From: an uncultured Treponema sp.
GTDB lineage: Bacteria > Spirochaetota > Spirochaetia > Treponematales > Treponemataceae
NCBI GenBank assembly: GCA_947166355.1
Contig: CAMVDX010000002.1
Span: 268,361 to 332,360 of the forward strand
Length of the DNA: 64,000 nucleotides
Direction: 5' to 3'
The position numbers and the translations under genes were made by a program. Below the pieces are notes generated by a model. The model was given only the letters and a program-made list of their open reading frames with translations, was not told where the DNA came from and searched no databases. Of this stretch, positions 26,585-36,000 are shown in pieces. Within the stretch, counting starts at the first letter, position 1. The number at the start of each line of letters is the position of its first letter.

Positions 26585-27634
26585 ATGTCTGAAAAAACAG
26601 TAGGCGTTATTGGTGGAGGTGCCTGGGGAACAGGTCTTGCTCAGGCTCTTGCACGTGGTGGTCATAAGGTTCAGATCTGGGCTTTAGAAGATGAAGTTGT
26701 TAATTCAATCAATAACGAACATGAGAATAAGAAATTTCTTCCAGGTTATATACTAAGTGAAAAAATTACCTGCTCAAAGGATATTATTGAAGTTGCAACC
26801 GGAAAAGAATTTCTGATTATTGCATCTCCATCTCTTTATCTTGCTTCTACACTTAAAAAGATTATTGATGTTCCGAACATTGCGGACGGTTCTACTGTTA
26901 TTACAGCCATAACTAAGGGTTTTGTTCCTTCTGATAAGGGACCAAAATTGATTCTTGAAACTATGGAATCAATTTTGCCGGAAGTTTATAAAGATTGCAC
27001 TGTTTATGTTGCGGGGCCTAGTCACGCAGAGGAAGTTGCAATGGGTAAGCTTACAGGGCTTGTTGCGGCTTCTTTAAATCCTAAAAATTCAATTAAGGTT
27101 CGCGAGCTTTTACGAGTGCCGGGTCTTATGGTTTTCTCCAGCTTTGATGTTGTCGGTGTTCAGATTTGTGCGGCTGCAAAAAATGTTATTGCCTGTGTTT
27201 ACGGAGCCCTGGATGCTATTGCTGAAAATTCAACTGTATTTGGTGATAATGCGGAAAGCCTTCTGCTTGCTGCCGGCCTTAATGAAATCCAGACAATTGG
27301 CTTTGCTATGGGGGCAACTCATGCAGAAACCTTTACTTCAATTTCCGGAGTAGGAGACCTGGACGTTACCTGTAAATCAAAATATGGCCGTAACCGCCGT
27401 TTTGGTCAGGATTTAATAAAAACTGATATGCTTTCAAAATTCAAGGATATTGATGATTTGATAGCCAACGTTGGAAAAATCGGCTACCTGCCGGAAGGAG
27501 CAATTGCCTGCAAATATGTTCACGAAATTGCAGAAAAAAAAGATTTGAAGCTTCCTCTCTGCGACGGCCTTTACAAAATTTTAAATAAAGAAACTACTAT
27601 AGAAAATACTTTGTATCAGTTGATGCACTTGTAA
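26585..27634 (+). CDS. gpsA: Glycerol-3-phosphate dehydrogenase [NAD(P)+]
   Basis: 349 residues. Nucleotide-binding GxGxxG is at VIGGGAWGTGLAQAL. Family blocks follow: GPSHAEEVAMGKLTGLVAAS, GVQICAAAKNVIACVYGALDAI with the catalytic Lys, GVGDLDVTCKSKYGRNRRFG and LPEGAIACKYVHEIA. It makes glycerol-3-phosphate from DHAP for phospholipid synthesis. It is followed by foldback element D and then ffh. Confidence 0.97.
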   Translation: MSEKTVGVIGGGAWGTGLAQALARGGHKVQIWALEDEVVNSINNEHENKKFLPGYILSEKITCSKDIIEVATGKEFLIIASPSLYLASTLKKIIDVPNIADGSTVITAITKGFVPSDKGPKLILETMESILPEVYKDCTVYVAGPSHAEEVAMGKLTGLVAASLNPKNSIKVRELLRVPGLMVFSSFDVVGVQICAAAKNVIACVYGALDAIAENSTVFGDNAESLLLAAGLNEIQTIGFAMGATHAETFTSISGVGDLDVTCKSKYGRNRRFGQDLIKTDMLSKFKDIDDLIANVGKIGYLPEGAIACKYVHEIAEKKDLKLPLCDGLYKILNKETTIENTLYQLMHL

Positions 27635-27638
27635 TTTA

Positions 27639-27773
27639 CAGGTCAATAAAAAAGACTTCCGTTGCGCATAGCGCCAAAAACCGATAAGGGTAGCCCCGCT
27701 TGTAGCGCAGGCTCGCCCAAACCTTATAATGTTTTTGGTGCTCTGCTCCACTCGCGTCTTTTTTCTTGACCTG
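27639..27773. repeat. Foldback element D between gpsA and ffh
   Basis: Outer arms CAGGTCAATAAAAAAGAC (27639-27656) and GTCTTTTTTCTTGACCTG (27756-27773) pair over 17 of 18 positions. A nested pairing of CCAAAAAC...ATAAGG with CCTTATAATGTTTTTGG follows, with a GC-rich apex (TAGCCCCGCTTG, CAGGCTCGCCC). The right arm sits just ahead of the ffh ribosome-binding site. Confidence 0.88.
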
Positions 27774-27795
27774 CACATTCCTACGGAGAACTAAC

Positions 27796-29256
27796 ATGTT
27801 AGAAAAAATCACAGGAACTTTTAGTGGAATCGTAAAGAAACTCAGTGGTAAATCTACTATTACCGAAAAGAACATAGAAGACGCTGTTGAAGAAATCAAA
27901 ATGGCTCTTCTCGAGGCCGACGTAAACCTTCGTGTTGTACGACGCTTTGTTAATTCTACTATAGAAGAAGCCAAGGGTGAAAAGGTTCTTAAATCTGTAG
28001 ACCCGGGCCAGCAGTTTACAAAAATCATCTACGACAAGATGGTTTCAATGCTGGGAGATACCAAGGTTGATTTACACCTCAAGGGACCAGATACTCAGTC
28101 TGTAATTTTGATGCTGGGTCTACAGGGTGCCGGTAAAACAACTGCTGCCCACAAGCTTGCTGCTCGTCTTAAGAAAGAGGGGAGAAAGCCGTTGCTTGCT
28201 GCCTGTGACCTTGTTCGTCCTGCTGCTGTTGAACAGCTTAGCCAGCTGGGTGAGAAAATCGGTGTTCCAGTTTTCAAAGAAGATTCAAAAGATGCCGTTC
28301 GCAATGCAGAAGAGTCTATCGCTTTTGCCCGCAAGAACGGCTACGATACAATCATCATAGATACTGCTGGTCGTCTTCAGATTGATGAAGATATGATGGC
28401 AGAGCTTGTAAAAATCAAAAAGGCAACTGGGCCAGTAGAAGTTCTCCTTGTTGCCGACGCCATGACCGGTCAGAATGCAGTTGATATTGCAAAGACCTTT
28501 GACGAGCAGCTCGGTCTTACCGGTGTTATCCTTACAAAGTTCGACTCAGATGCCCGCGGTGGTGCGGCTCTTTCTCTTAAGACAATTACTGGTAAGCCAA
28601 TCCTCTTTATTGGTACCGGTGAAAAAACAGAAGATTTTGAAGTATTCCATCCGGAGCGAATTGCTTCCCGTATTCTTGGTATGGGTGATGTTGTTTCCCT
28701 GGTTGAAAAAGCTCAGGAGACAATGGATGCAGAAGCGGCTCTTAAAATGCAGAAAAAGCTTCAGCGCAACGAGTTTACCCTTCAGGATTATCTTGAGCAG
28801 TTCCAGCAGGTTAAGAAGATGGGCAACATGCAGTCTATCATTGACATGATTCCTGGAATGAGCGGAATGGATGCATCTCAGATGGATTTTTCTGCTATGA
28901 AAAAGAACGAAGCAATCATCCAGAGTATGACTTATAAAGAGCGCCTTAATCATCTGATTATTGGCCCTAGCCGCCGTAAGCGAATTGCAAAGGGCAGTGG
29001 TACTTCGGTTGCAGATGTAAATAAACTTATCAAGCAGTTTGAAAAAACTAAGCTTATGATGAAGAAGGTTAGCCGTAACCGCGGAATGCAGGGCCGTATG
29101 ATGAATCAGCTTGGACTTGATCCTTCTGCAATGGCCGGAATGGGTGGCCTCGGTGGTGCTCCTGGAGCCGGCGGCCTTCCAGGCGGCTTAGATCCAAGTG
29201 CCCTTAAAGGCATGGACATGAAAAAACTGATGGAAATGGCTAAGAAGTTCCGGTAA
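27796..29256 (+). CDS. ffh: Signal recognition particle GTPase Ffh
   Basis: 486 residues from the ATG at 27796, chosen because GGAG lies just upstream and Ffh proteins start MLEKIT-like; ten further codons upstream belong to the foldback arm. G-domain motifs: GLQGAGKTTAAHKLA, DTAGRLQID, TKFDSDARGGAAL. The C-terminal M domain is Met-rich and includes GPSRRKRIAKGSG, the SRP-RNA binding helix region. It targets nascent membrane proteins to the translocon. A Gly/Pro/Ala-rich tail precedes the final KKLMEMAKKFR. Confidence 0.97.
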   Translation: MLEKITGTFSGIVKKLSGKSTITEKNIEDAVEEIKMALLEADVNLRVVRRFVNSTIEEAKGEKVLKSVDPGQQFTKIIYDKMVSMLGDTKVDLHLKGPDTQSVILMLGLQGAGKTTAAHKLAARLKKEGRKPLLAACDLVRPAAVEQLSQLGEKIGVPVFKEDSKDAVRNAEESIAFARKNGYDTIIIDTAGRLQIDEDMMAELVKIKKATGPVEVLLVADAMTGQNAVDIAKTFDEQLGLTGVILTKFDSDARGGAALSLKTITGKPILFIGTGEKTEDFEVFHPERIASRILGMGDVVSLVEKAQETMDAEAALKMQKKLQRNEFTLQDYLEQFQQVKKMGNMQSIIDMIPGMSGMDASQMDFSAMKKNEAIIQSMTYKERLNHLIIGPSRRKRIAKGSGTSVADVNKLIKQFEKTKLMMKKVSRNRGMQGRMMNQLGLDPSAMAGMGGLGGAPGAGGLPGGLDPSALKGMDMKKLMEMAKKFR

Positions 29257-29325
29257 TGGATTGCCACGTCGCCCTTATGGGCTCCTCGCAATGACCGTCA
29301 TTGCGAGCGCAAAGCGCGAAGCAAT
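29257..29325. repeat. REP-like composite palindrome
   Basis: Two inverted units lie head to head: TGGATTGCCACGTCGCCC...CTCGCAATGAC and GTCATTGCGAGCGCAAAGCG...GCAATCCA. It fills the gap between the convergent ffh and CBM48 genes and likely serves both 3' ends. Half-units recur at 60236-60372 and 61242-61351. Confidence 0.85.
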
Positions 29326-29328
29326 CCA

Positions 29329-30051
29329 CTACTGTACTGTTAATACACTGGCACTGCGGCCGTCGTTTGTGTAGATTTTCTGCGGATTTGTGTTGTCGAG
29401 AACAGGTGTAAGTCCAATATAATAATTGTAATAGTATTTTCCGGCCGGAAGGGGGAGTTCGAGTTCGTAAAGGCCCGGCGAGGTTTCTGTCATTTCGTAA
29501 ATCCATGGATCCCAGTTTGTGAAGGTGCCCGCGAGGTTTACTTTCTGGCCTGTTTCCCCTTTGTAGATGAAGTGTGCATAGTCGTTCTTTGGCGACTCTG
29601 TATAAACGTTTATGCTTCCAAGATTATCCAGCTTTGAAAAATAGAGGTTTACATTCTGGTCGTATTCTTTGTTTGGATTTAACGGGTCTATTGTCCACAG
29701 TCCGTCAAAGACAAGTCGGTAACGGAGTTCTGTAAACTTATGTTCGCGTTTGTAAACGTAGAACATGTGTTTTCGGCTGATTTTTTCTTCATCATCCTTT
29801 TGGGTGAGAATCTGAAATGGATGAATTACCTTGTATTCTTCGAAATCAAAAGCAATGCCTACAAAGCGATGCTTTGTGTCTGCGGTGAAAATAATATAGT
29901 CGTCGGTGACAATGGGAGCGCCCGGCTTGTCAATTCCATGCAAAAGTGTATCAAGCTCAAAATTCTGATAATTAGTCTGTTCCGCAGCAAATAATGGGAG
30001 CGTGCAAAAACACCCCACAACCAGTGCCGCGAGTAAAATAAGCTTTTTCAT
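29329..30051 (-). CDS. Secreted protein with CBM48-like glycogen-binding domain
   Basis: 240 residues with a signal peptide (KKLILLAALVVGCFCTLPLFAAE). The central part is beta-rich and unassigned. Residues 155-230 match the early-set/AMPK-type glycan-binding module: VNLAGTFTNWDPWIYEMTET, GLYELELPLPAGKYYYNYYIG and a terminal SASVLTVQ strand. It is predicted to be a periplasmic or surface protein that may bind alpha-glucans. It is transcribed towards ffh. No catalytic domain is attached. Confidence 0.8.
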   Translation of the reverse strand: MKKLILLAALVVGCFCTLPLFAAEQTNYQNFELDTLLHGIDKPGAPIVTDDYIIFTADTKHRFVGIAFDFEEYKVIHPFQILTQKDDEEKISRKHMFYVYKREHKFTELRYRLVFDGLWTIDPLNPNKEYDQNVNLYFSKLDNLGSINVYTESPKNDYAHFIYKGETGQKVNLAGTFTNWDPWIYEMTETSPGLYELELPLPAGKYYYNYYIGLTPVLDNTNPQKIYTNDGRSASVLTVQ

Positions 30052-30086
30052 AGTTTGATTATCGGCTGGAGAAAATCAAAGTTTAG

Positions 30087-30135
30087 TTCTTAATTTGCTG
30101 TGCTGCCACTGCAGCTACGTCCATCAAATTAAGAA
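30087..30135. repeat. Small foldback E2
   Basis: TTCTTAATTTG (30087-30097) and its exact reverse complement CAAATTAAGAA (30125-30135) enclose a 27-nt GC-richer apex (CTGTGCTGCCACTGCAGC). It lies in the leader region of the minus-strand CBM48 gene. Confidence 0.75.
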
Positions 30136-30178
30136 AAATTGTGTTTTTAGAAAAATAGAATATGAAAACGTAGATTTT

Positions 30179-30318
30179 ATAATTTAATATGCGTGAACGG
30201 AGAAAATACCCAATCTGCATCGCCAGGGGCGAGCGGAAGCGTAGCTGAAGCGAGTCTATGTTCCACTACCTGGCGCCCGCAGATTGGGTGTTTTCGCAGT
30301 GGAAGCATATTAAATTAT
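30179..30318. repeat. Foldback element E
   Basis: Nested perfect arms: ATAATTTAATATGC (30179-30192) with GCATATTAAATTAT (30305-30318); ACCCAATCTGC (30208-30218) with GCAGATTGGGT (30279-30289); CGCCAGG with CCTGGCG. The apex is GAGCGGAAGCGTAGC-like. It occupies the intergenic region 30052-30472, in which I see no gene. Confidence 0.88.
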
Positions 30319-30432
30319 ACGATGACTGTTTATACCGCAACGGTAGTCCATTAAATCATATGATTTCCTATATTAATATATTTTTCTTAAGTCAAATACA
30401 AAATCATCCGTTCTTATAGATAGTATATTATA

Positions 30433-30447
30433 CTTGTAATTTACAAG
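30433..30447. promoter_or_regulatory. Palindrome CTTGTAATTTACAAG upstream of large TPR gene
   Basis: A perfect 15-bp palindrome lies 26 bp before the ATG at 30473, just after an AT-rich stretch with TATATTATAC that could be a -10. It could be an operator; no cognate regulator is known. Confidence 0.35.
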
Positions 30448-30472
30448 GGTTGTGGGGTAAAATTAAAGTAGT

Positions 30473-33400
30473 ATGCCAGGATTAAGTCAGCTTAAAAAAT
30501 TTAACAGCGATCTTCTTGCGCTCGGTGATGAAACAAATCTTCGTGCCGCTCGCGGTGAAAAGCCTGTAAAAATTGAAATTCCAAAAGATATTGAAGATAA
30601 AAACGACTCAGAAGACTTTGTTCTTGGTATGCCTGAGATTGAGGCTGAAGCAGATGTTTCTACTGCAGATGAAGACCTCTCTGATTTAACTGCCCTTGTA
30701 AATCCTTCTGCTTCTACGGCCAAAGCCGGCGAAGAAGAACCTGCCCCTAGCTTTGAAGCTCCGGATATGTCGGCTCTTTTGAATCCTGTTGCACCTCCTG
30801 CATCTGAAGATGATGCCGGAATGCCTGATCTTTCAATGTTTGATGAACCGGAAGAAGAACCTGAAGAGATTATCGAAGAAGAGCCGGAAGAAGTTTCCAT
30901 TGCAGATATGGGGCTCGATGCACTGCTTGCCGGTGGTGGTTTTGATGAGCCGGAACCAGAAGAAGAAAGTGAGGATTTTTCTAATGGAGAATCTGATGCA
31001 GCTGATTCTGGAAATGTTGATTTAGATAATTTTGAAGAAATCCCTTCGCTTGATGATTTGGATTCTGTGCCTGCCGCAGAGACTATAGATGAGCCAGAGC
31101 CTGTCTCAGAAGAAAGTGCAGAGGATATGCTGCCGCTCGATGGAATGGGCGACGATTTTGATATGTCGGTTCTGACAGGAGGGGCAGATACAGAACCTGA
31201 GGCTGAACCTCTGAACAATGCAGAGTCTGTAGATGAGGTAGAGCCTTTTGAAGATGCAGAACCTCTGGACGCTGTTGAGCCTCTGGATGAAATTCCTTCT
31301 CTTGATGATGCAGCTTCCTTAGATGAGTCACAACCCGATGATCTTCAACCGCTTGACGCAGCTTCTGACCTTGATATTCCGTCTTTGGATGATGTTCCTT
31401 CTCTTGATGACATTCCTGCAATGGAAGGTGCTGCAGATGAATCGGTTCCGCTTGATGATGCTTCTCCTTTTGACGAACCGGCTCCACTCGAGGATACAGC
31501 TGCTTCCGGTGATTTAGGTGACTTTGGTGATTTTGATATTCCGGATGCTGGTGAAGCTTTTGATGAACCAGCTCCTTTAGATGAGGCGGCTCCTCTTGAA
31601 GAGCCAGGAGTAGCAGCTGATGCAGCTTCATTAGATGAAGTCGGTGGTCTTGAAGATTTAGGTTCTTTTGATTTAGACTCACTTGATGCTGCTGCAACTC
31701 CAGAGGAAAATTCTCCTGTTGAAGATACATCTTTTGATGCCCCTGCTGAGCTTGATGATTTTGATTCGCTTCCTCCAGAAAATTTTGATGAAGATTCGAC
31801 AGAAGCTTCACAGGATGCTTCTGAAATATCAGGTGCAGAGTCTGGCCTGGATGATGCCGGTGCTGAAGATTCTGGTATTCCTGATGGGCTGTTTGATGCA
31901 GGTGATTTTGACCTCGGAGGCGGTGATACAGGTACGGCAGATACTGCTGACGCTCCTGTAGAAAGTGGTGACTTTGATTTTGATAATACTGAGCCAGTTG
32001 CTGCTGATTTTTCTGCAGAAGAAGATATTCCTGATTTCGGCGACTTTGGAGATACTTCCGGTCTTGATGATATGGGAGACAGCGGAGCTGCCGGCGGAGA
32101 AGAAGGTTCTGATGAAAATGCTCCTCTTGAAGTATTTGATACTTCTGAAATGGAGGGCATGGACTTTGGCATTCAGGATACAGACGCTCAGCTAAGTGGT
32201 GGCGGTGAAGGCGATTTTGAATTCGGTTCACATGACGATTTTGCTATGGAAGGCGAATTTGAGATTCCAGGCTTTTCTGATGTAACCACTGCTAAAGAAG
32301 AAAAATCACAGAAGACTCCACTTGCCTCAGGCAAAGATAAGGGCAAAAAAGGTAAGGGTAAGGCTAAGAAAGGCGATCTGGATGAACCAGATTTTTCTAT
32401 GGCAGAAGAAGCAGAAGACTTGCCGCCTAATACTCTTTCTGACGAACAGTATAAAACCTTCCTTGCTAATCTTGCAGAATATCCGTTGAATGTTCGTCTT
32501 GCTTTTGAAGACTTTATTGTTCAGGATGAGTTTACAGACGATGCTGAATTCGAAATCATAGAAAAAATCCTCAATAAGGCTCCTGCTCGCCAGGTTGCCG
32601 GAATGCTCGAAAAGATGCTCGACACATCTATTCCGATTCCGCGTGACTTTGAGCACCGAACTGCGGCAGAGTACGAGGCTTACAAAAAGTCTCTTTCATA
32701 TCAGCTGCGTAACAAGATTATTCCGGGAGTTCTGCTTGGACTTCTGCTTACAATTGTGGGCTGGGGATTGTTCAAGTTCTCTGTAAACTGTATTTACAGA
32801 CCGCTTAAAGCTAATTCCCTCTATAAACAGGGCTATGCTTTGCTTGAAGCAGACGAGTATCCACAGGCAGAGATGAAGTTTGATGAAGCTGCTTCTAAAC
32901 GAATCAATAAGAAATGGTTCTTTAAATATGCTCGCGGCTACCGTGAACATAAGCAGTATCAGCGTGCAGGAAAAATGTATCAGAATATTCTGCGCTACTA
33001 CAGACATAATAAGGATGCCGGTCTTGAATATGCTGATATGGAGCTTAACGACCTTGCAAATTATGAGCGCGCAGAAGAAATTGTTCGTCGCGAAGTTCTT
33101 GATTATCATATAAACGATGCTGATGGAATTTTAAAGCTTGGAGATGTATTCCTTGAATGGGGAACTGAAAAGGATCCGTCAAAGCTTGAGCTTGCACGCG
33201 AGCAGTATGCAACTTTGATTCAGCTTTATAAGCCTACAGACCTTTATTTGTCTCGAATGATGCGTTACTTTATCCGCACAGACAATTTGCGCGAGGTTAT
33301 TCAGATGCAGAAAACATTTGAACCTCGGGAAAAGTCTCTTGGCTCTGAAGACTGGGCAGAACTCAGCGGCTATCTTCTGGACAAATATTACGGTGCACTT

Positions 33401-34402
33401 GCTCCATCAGAAGAATATCTTCGCTATGAAATTGAAGGTTTGAGAAATCTTTTACTTCGTGCTGTAAAGACAAATCCTGATAATCCGATTGCTCAGTATA
33501 ATCTTGCAAAATACTTTATTAACTCGGGTGAAACCGGCGCAATTGAAAGAACATTGCAGACCGCAATTGAAAAGTTCAATACAGTTCCTTCTATGAAAAA
33601 GCGTGACCTTTATAAGTACATTGATTCTTATCGTCTGCTTGGCGAGCATTATATTGGTACTACAGATTATCTTCAGGCTCAGGAGCAGTTTGCAGAAGGA
33701 ATTTCTCTTTATACAACCGAGCGCGATAATGCAGGTTTTGAAGGAACTCCTGCAATCGGTAAGCTTTACGAAGATATGGGAAACATCAAATATACGATTT
33801 CTGGTGATTATGATGATGCCCTTTTGAATTATAAGTATTCAGTTGAGCTTGAAAACGACAGTCCGGCGATCCGCTATAGAATCGGATACATTCAGTATAA
33901 GAAGAGTAATTATACAGAAGCTCTCGGCGCATTTATGAAAGCCGGCGATGGAAATATTAAGGAAAGAAATCTTATGCTTGCAATGGCAAATACTCTTTCT
34001 ATCCGTGGTGATGAATATGCTGCTGAAGGATATTATAATCAGCTGCTTGACGACCTGGACGATGCTATTGCAGAACAGGGACTTGTCTTCCCTCAGGCAA
34101 ACATTAAGGATTATGATATCGTAAATACTTATCTTCATGCTTCAAATAATTACGGAGTTACACTGTACAAGCTTGCAAAGAGAACTGGAAACAGTGCACT
34201 TAATGCAAAGGCAATTGTGCAGTTCAGCCAGTCGGTTCGTGCCTGGGATGCGCTTACGCGAAATCAGGATACTCTTGTGAGACTTGAGGGAAGTAATCTT
34301 GCAGAGCAGAATATTAAGTATATTACACATCCGGTTCCAGAGTTTGAGCCTGCAATTTATATGGATATTTCAAAGACTTTGCTTGATAACGAACGGTTGT
34401 AA
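30473..34402 (+). CDS. Large acidic-domain/TPR single-pass membrane protein, spirochaete type
   Basis: 1309 residues. Residues 40-620 are extremely acidic and repetitive (units like EPLDEIPSLDD and SLDDVPSLDDIPAMEG), likely unstructured and cytoplasmic. A basic patch (KGKKGKGKAKK, ~630) is followed by a folded segment and one membrane helix (IIPGVLLGLLLTIVGWGLFKFSV, ~755-777). About 520 residues of TPR-like helices follow (YKQGYALLEADEYPQAEMKFDEA, DYDDALLNYKYSVELENDSPAIRYRIGY), presumably periplasmic. Spirochaete flagellar collar proteins such as Borrelia BB0326 also contain TPRs; orthology is only a suggestion. The ribosome-binding site is weak. Long frames on the opposite strand are shadows of GAT/GAA codons. 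Confidence 0.85.
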   Translation: MPGLSQLKKFNSDLLALGDETNLRAARGEKPVKIEIPKDIEDKNDSEDFVLGMPEIEAEADVSTADEDLSDLTALVNPSASTAKAGEEEPAPSFEAPDMSALLNPVAPPASEDDAGMPDLSMFDEPEEEPEEIIEEEPEEVSIADMGLDALLAGGGFDEPEPEEESEDFSNGESDAADSGNVDLDNFEEIPSLDDLDSVPAAETIDEPEPVSEESAEDMLPLDGMGDDFDMSVLTGGADTEPEAEPLNNAESVDEVEPFEDAEPLDAVEPLDEIPSLDDAASLDESQPDDLQPLDAASDLDIPSLDDVPSLDDIPAMEGAADESVPLDDASPFDEPAPLEDTAASGDLGDFGDFDIPDAGEAFDEPAPLDEAAPLEEPGVAADAASLDEVGGLEDLGSFDLDSLDAAATPEENSPVEDTSFDAPAELDDFDSLPPENFDEDSTEASQDASEISGAESGLDDAGAEDSGIPDGLFDAGDFDLGGGDTGTADTADAPVESGDFDFDNTEPVAADFSAEEDIPDFGDFGDTSGLDDMGDSGAAGGEEGSDENAPLEVFDTSEMEGMDFGIQDTDAQLSGGGEGDFEFGSHDDFAMEGEFEIPGFSDVTTAKEEKSQKTPLASGKDKGKKGKGKAKKGDLDEPDFSMAEEAEDLPPNTLSDEQYKTFLANLAEYPLNVRLAFEDFIVQDEFTDDAEFEIIEKILNKAPARQVAGMLEKMLDTSIPIPRDFEHRTAAEYEAYKKSLSYQLRNKIIPGVLLGLLLTIVGWGLFKFSVNCIYRPLKANSLYKQGYALLEADEYPQAEMKFDEAASKRINKKWFFKYARGYREHKQYQRAGKMYQNILRYYRHNKDAGLEYADMELNDLANYERAEEIVRREVLDYHINDADGILKLGDVFLEWGTEKDPSKLELAREQYATLIQLYKPTDLYLSRMMRYFIRTDNLREVIQMQKTFEPREKSLGSEDWAELSGYLLDKYYGALAPSEEYLRYEIEGLRNLLLRAVKTNPDNPIAQYNLAKYFINSGETGAIERTLQTAIEKFNTVPSMKKRDLYKYIDSYRLLGEHYIGTTDYLQAQEQFAEGISLYTTERDNAGFEGTPAIGKLYEDMGNIKYTISGDYDDALLNYKYSVELENDSPAIRYRIGYIQYKKSNYTEALGAFMKAGDGNIKERNLMLAMANTLSIRGDEYAAEGYYNQLLDDLDDAIAEQGLVFPQANIKDYDIVNTYLHASNNYGVTLYKLAKRTGNSALNAKAIVQFSQSVRAWDALTRNQDTLVRLEGSNLAEQNIKYITHPVPEFEPAIYMDISKTLLDNERL

Positions 34403-34445
34403 GTTATAAAATATAATTAAAAAAAAGTTTGGGGGTATATTCGTA

Positions 34446-35063
34446 ATGCAGACGCAGAGAAACATCCTCTATGGAATTGTTGAAAGACAGAGACTAAACG
34501 CAATATTTAAGGAATTGTTCAGAAAGTCAATTCACATCTGTTCAAGTTTTGTGCCCTTTTTCCTTGGGCTTGCTTACTGGCCGGTAATCGCTCTGCTGGT
34601 GCTTGCCGTTATTGTTTATACTGTTAGTGAAGTCTTACGGAGTCATAATATAAATATCCCGCTTGTTTCAAAAATTACAGAAATTGCTGCGCGTAAGCGC
34701 GATGAAAATCGATTTGTTCTTGGACCTGTAACTCTTGTTTGCGGCATTTTGACAGCGGCACTTTTACTTCCTCTGGATTGTGCGCGGGTAGGTATTTTTG
34801 CGCTTGCCTTTGGAGATGGCCTTGCAAGCCTTATGGGAAAGCTGATTGGAAAAATAACAATTCCGGGAGCTCACGGAAAAACCGTTGCCGGAAGCCTTAC
34901 CTGTTTTACGGCAGTTTTTATTTCGACATTCTGTTGCTGCGGTAACTGTCTGCATTCTCTTATAATAGCAACGGTAGCGATGTTTATAGAAATGCTGCCC
35001 CTTTCTGATTTTGATAATCTGATTATTCCACCTGCGGTAGGCGCACTTTTTATGATGTTGTAA
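34446..35063 (+). CDS. Phytol/dolichol kinase-like CTP-dependent membrane enzyme
   Basis: 205 residues with 5-6 membrane helices. Motifs of the VTE5/SEC59-like kinase and CdsA superfamily: ELFRKSIHICSSFVPFF, FALAFGDGLASLMGKLIGK, HGKTVAGSLTCF and EMLPLSDFDNLIIPPAVG. It likely phosphorylates a lipid alcohol (prenol or diacylglycerol) using a CTP-type donor; the substrate is not determined. GGGGGT lies ~11 nt before the start. It follows the TPR protein by 43 bp and may be co-transcribed. Confidence 0.82.
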   Translation: MQTQRNILYGIVERQRLNAIFKELFRKSIHICSSFVPFFLGLAYWPVIALLVLAVIVYTVSEVLRSHNINIPLVSKITEIAARKRDENRFVLGPVTLVCGILTAALLLPLDCARVGIFALAFGDGLASLMGKLIGKITIPGAHGKTVAGSLTCFTAVFISTFCCCGNCLHSLIIATVAMFIEMLPLSDFDNLIIPPAVGALFMML

Positions 35064-35093
35064 GAGAATAAACAAGCTGGATAATGAAACTGC

Positions 35094-35909
35094 TTAATCA
35101 ATCCACAGATAGTGCTTGTGAACTTCATTCAAATATGTGTTTGTTCCAAAGCCCAGAAAAAGAACCCCGCCGGTAAAAAGTAATATATTATAGCAGTAGA
35201 ACATCAGCGTATAACCGATCGCAAGCATAATAAATCCGAGTGTCATAGTCTGCTTATAGTCGTTCTTTTTATTATTGATATAGAGTGCAATGGTGCTTAA
35301 AGCAATAACTGTAAATGAGAAAGCTCTGATGGCAGTAACATAACCGTATGAAACGCAGTAGTTTGGGAGAATTACGGCTGTATTGAGCGGAATTATTTCA
35401 GAAAAGAAAAGTGCAATTATTATTATGATTAGACTGTTACGGTCCGTGTTCTGTCTAAAATCATCTATGCACAAAACGGTGTTTCCCATAAGGGCAAGCG
35501 GAGCCAGGAGTCTGGCAAAAAGATGAATATTACCGATTTTCAAGAGAAACTTTGAGTAACTTCCCGCAATATGAAAAACTGGAATTATAAAACGTGTTGT
35601 ATCACACAAACAGGCAAATAGAAAAATCAGGAAAAAAAGTATATCAGGAGCCTGAGTTTTTTCAAAACTATGGTAGATAATCAGAGTTGTGATGCAAACA
35701 TAGAGCATTTCGATTGCAATGCCACAAAAAATGATGTAAGGATTGTATTTTAGAAGCAGATTTGTTGGAAGACCTTTGTTATAGATTTCTGGTAAATCTA
35801 TTCCTACGCTAAAATATTGATAGAGTATTAGAAAACTGGAAATCAAAAGTGTAGATACTGCAAAAATAAAAAAGATAAATGTTACTCTGTTTCTGAACCT
35901 GATTGTCAT
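35094..35909 (-). CDS. Polytopic membrane protein, 271 aa, unknown function
   Basis: About eight hydrophobic helices (FIFFIFAVSTLLISSFLIL, PYIIFCGIAIEMLYVCITTL, ILFFLIFLFACLCD, LIIIIIALFFSEIIPL, FSFTVIALSTIALYI, LGFIMLAIGYTLMFYCYNILLF). The layout recalls membrane sensor regions of spirochaete signalling proteins, but no output domain is attached. It is convergent with the kinase-like gene. Confidence 0.75.
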   Translation of the reverse strand: MTIRFRNRVTFIFFIFAVSTLLISSFLILYQYFSVGIDLPEIYNKGLPTNLLLKYNPYIIFCGIAIEMLYVCITTLIIYHSFEKTQAPDILFFLIFLFACLCDTTRFIIPVFHIAGSYSKFLLKIGNIHLFARLLAPLALMGNTVLCIDDFRQNTDRNSLIIIIIALFFSEIIPLNTAVILPNYCVSYGYVTAIRAFSFTVIALSTIALYINNKKNDYKQTMTLGFIMLAIGYTLMFYCYNILLFTGGVLFLGFGTNTYLNEVHKHYLWID

Positions 35910-36000
35910 ACCTTTTTAGGATAACGAGAAGATAAATAATAGTAAAGAGTTTTGTTTTTATTCCGAAAATTTAATAAGGAAATATTGGGAGGATTCTAAA

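Noticed and set aside
31083..32231. 382-codon minus-strand frame opposite the acidic protein
   Set aside because: A shadow produced by the biased GAT/GAA/GAG codons of the acidic repeat; no start signal.
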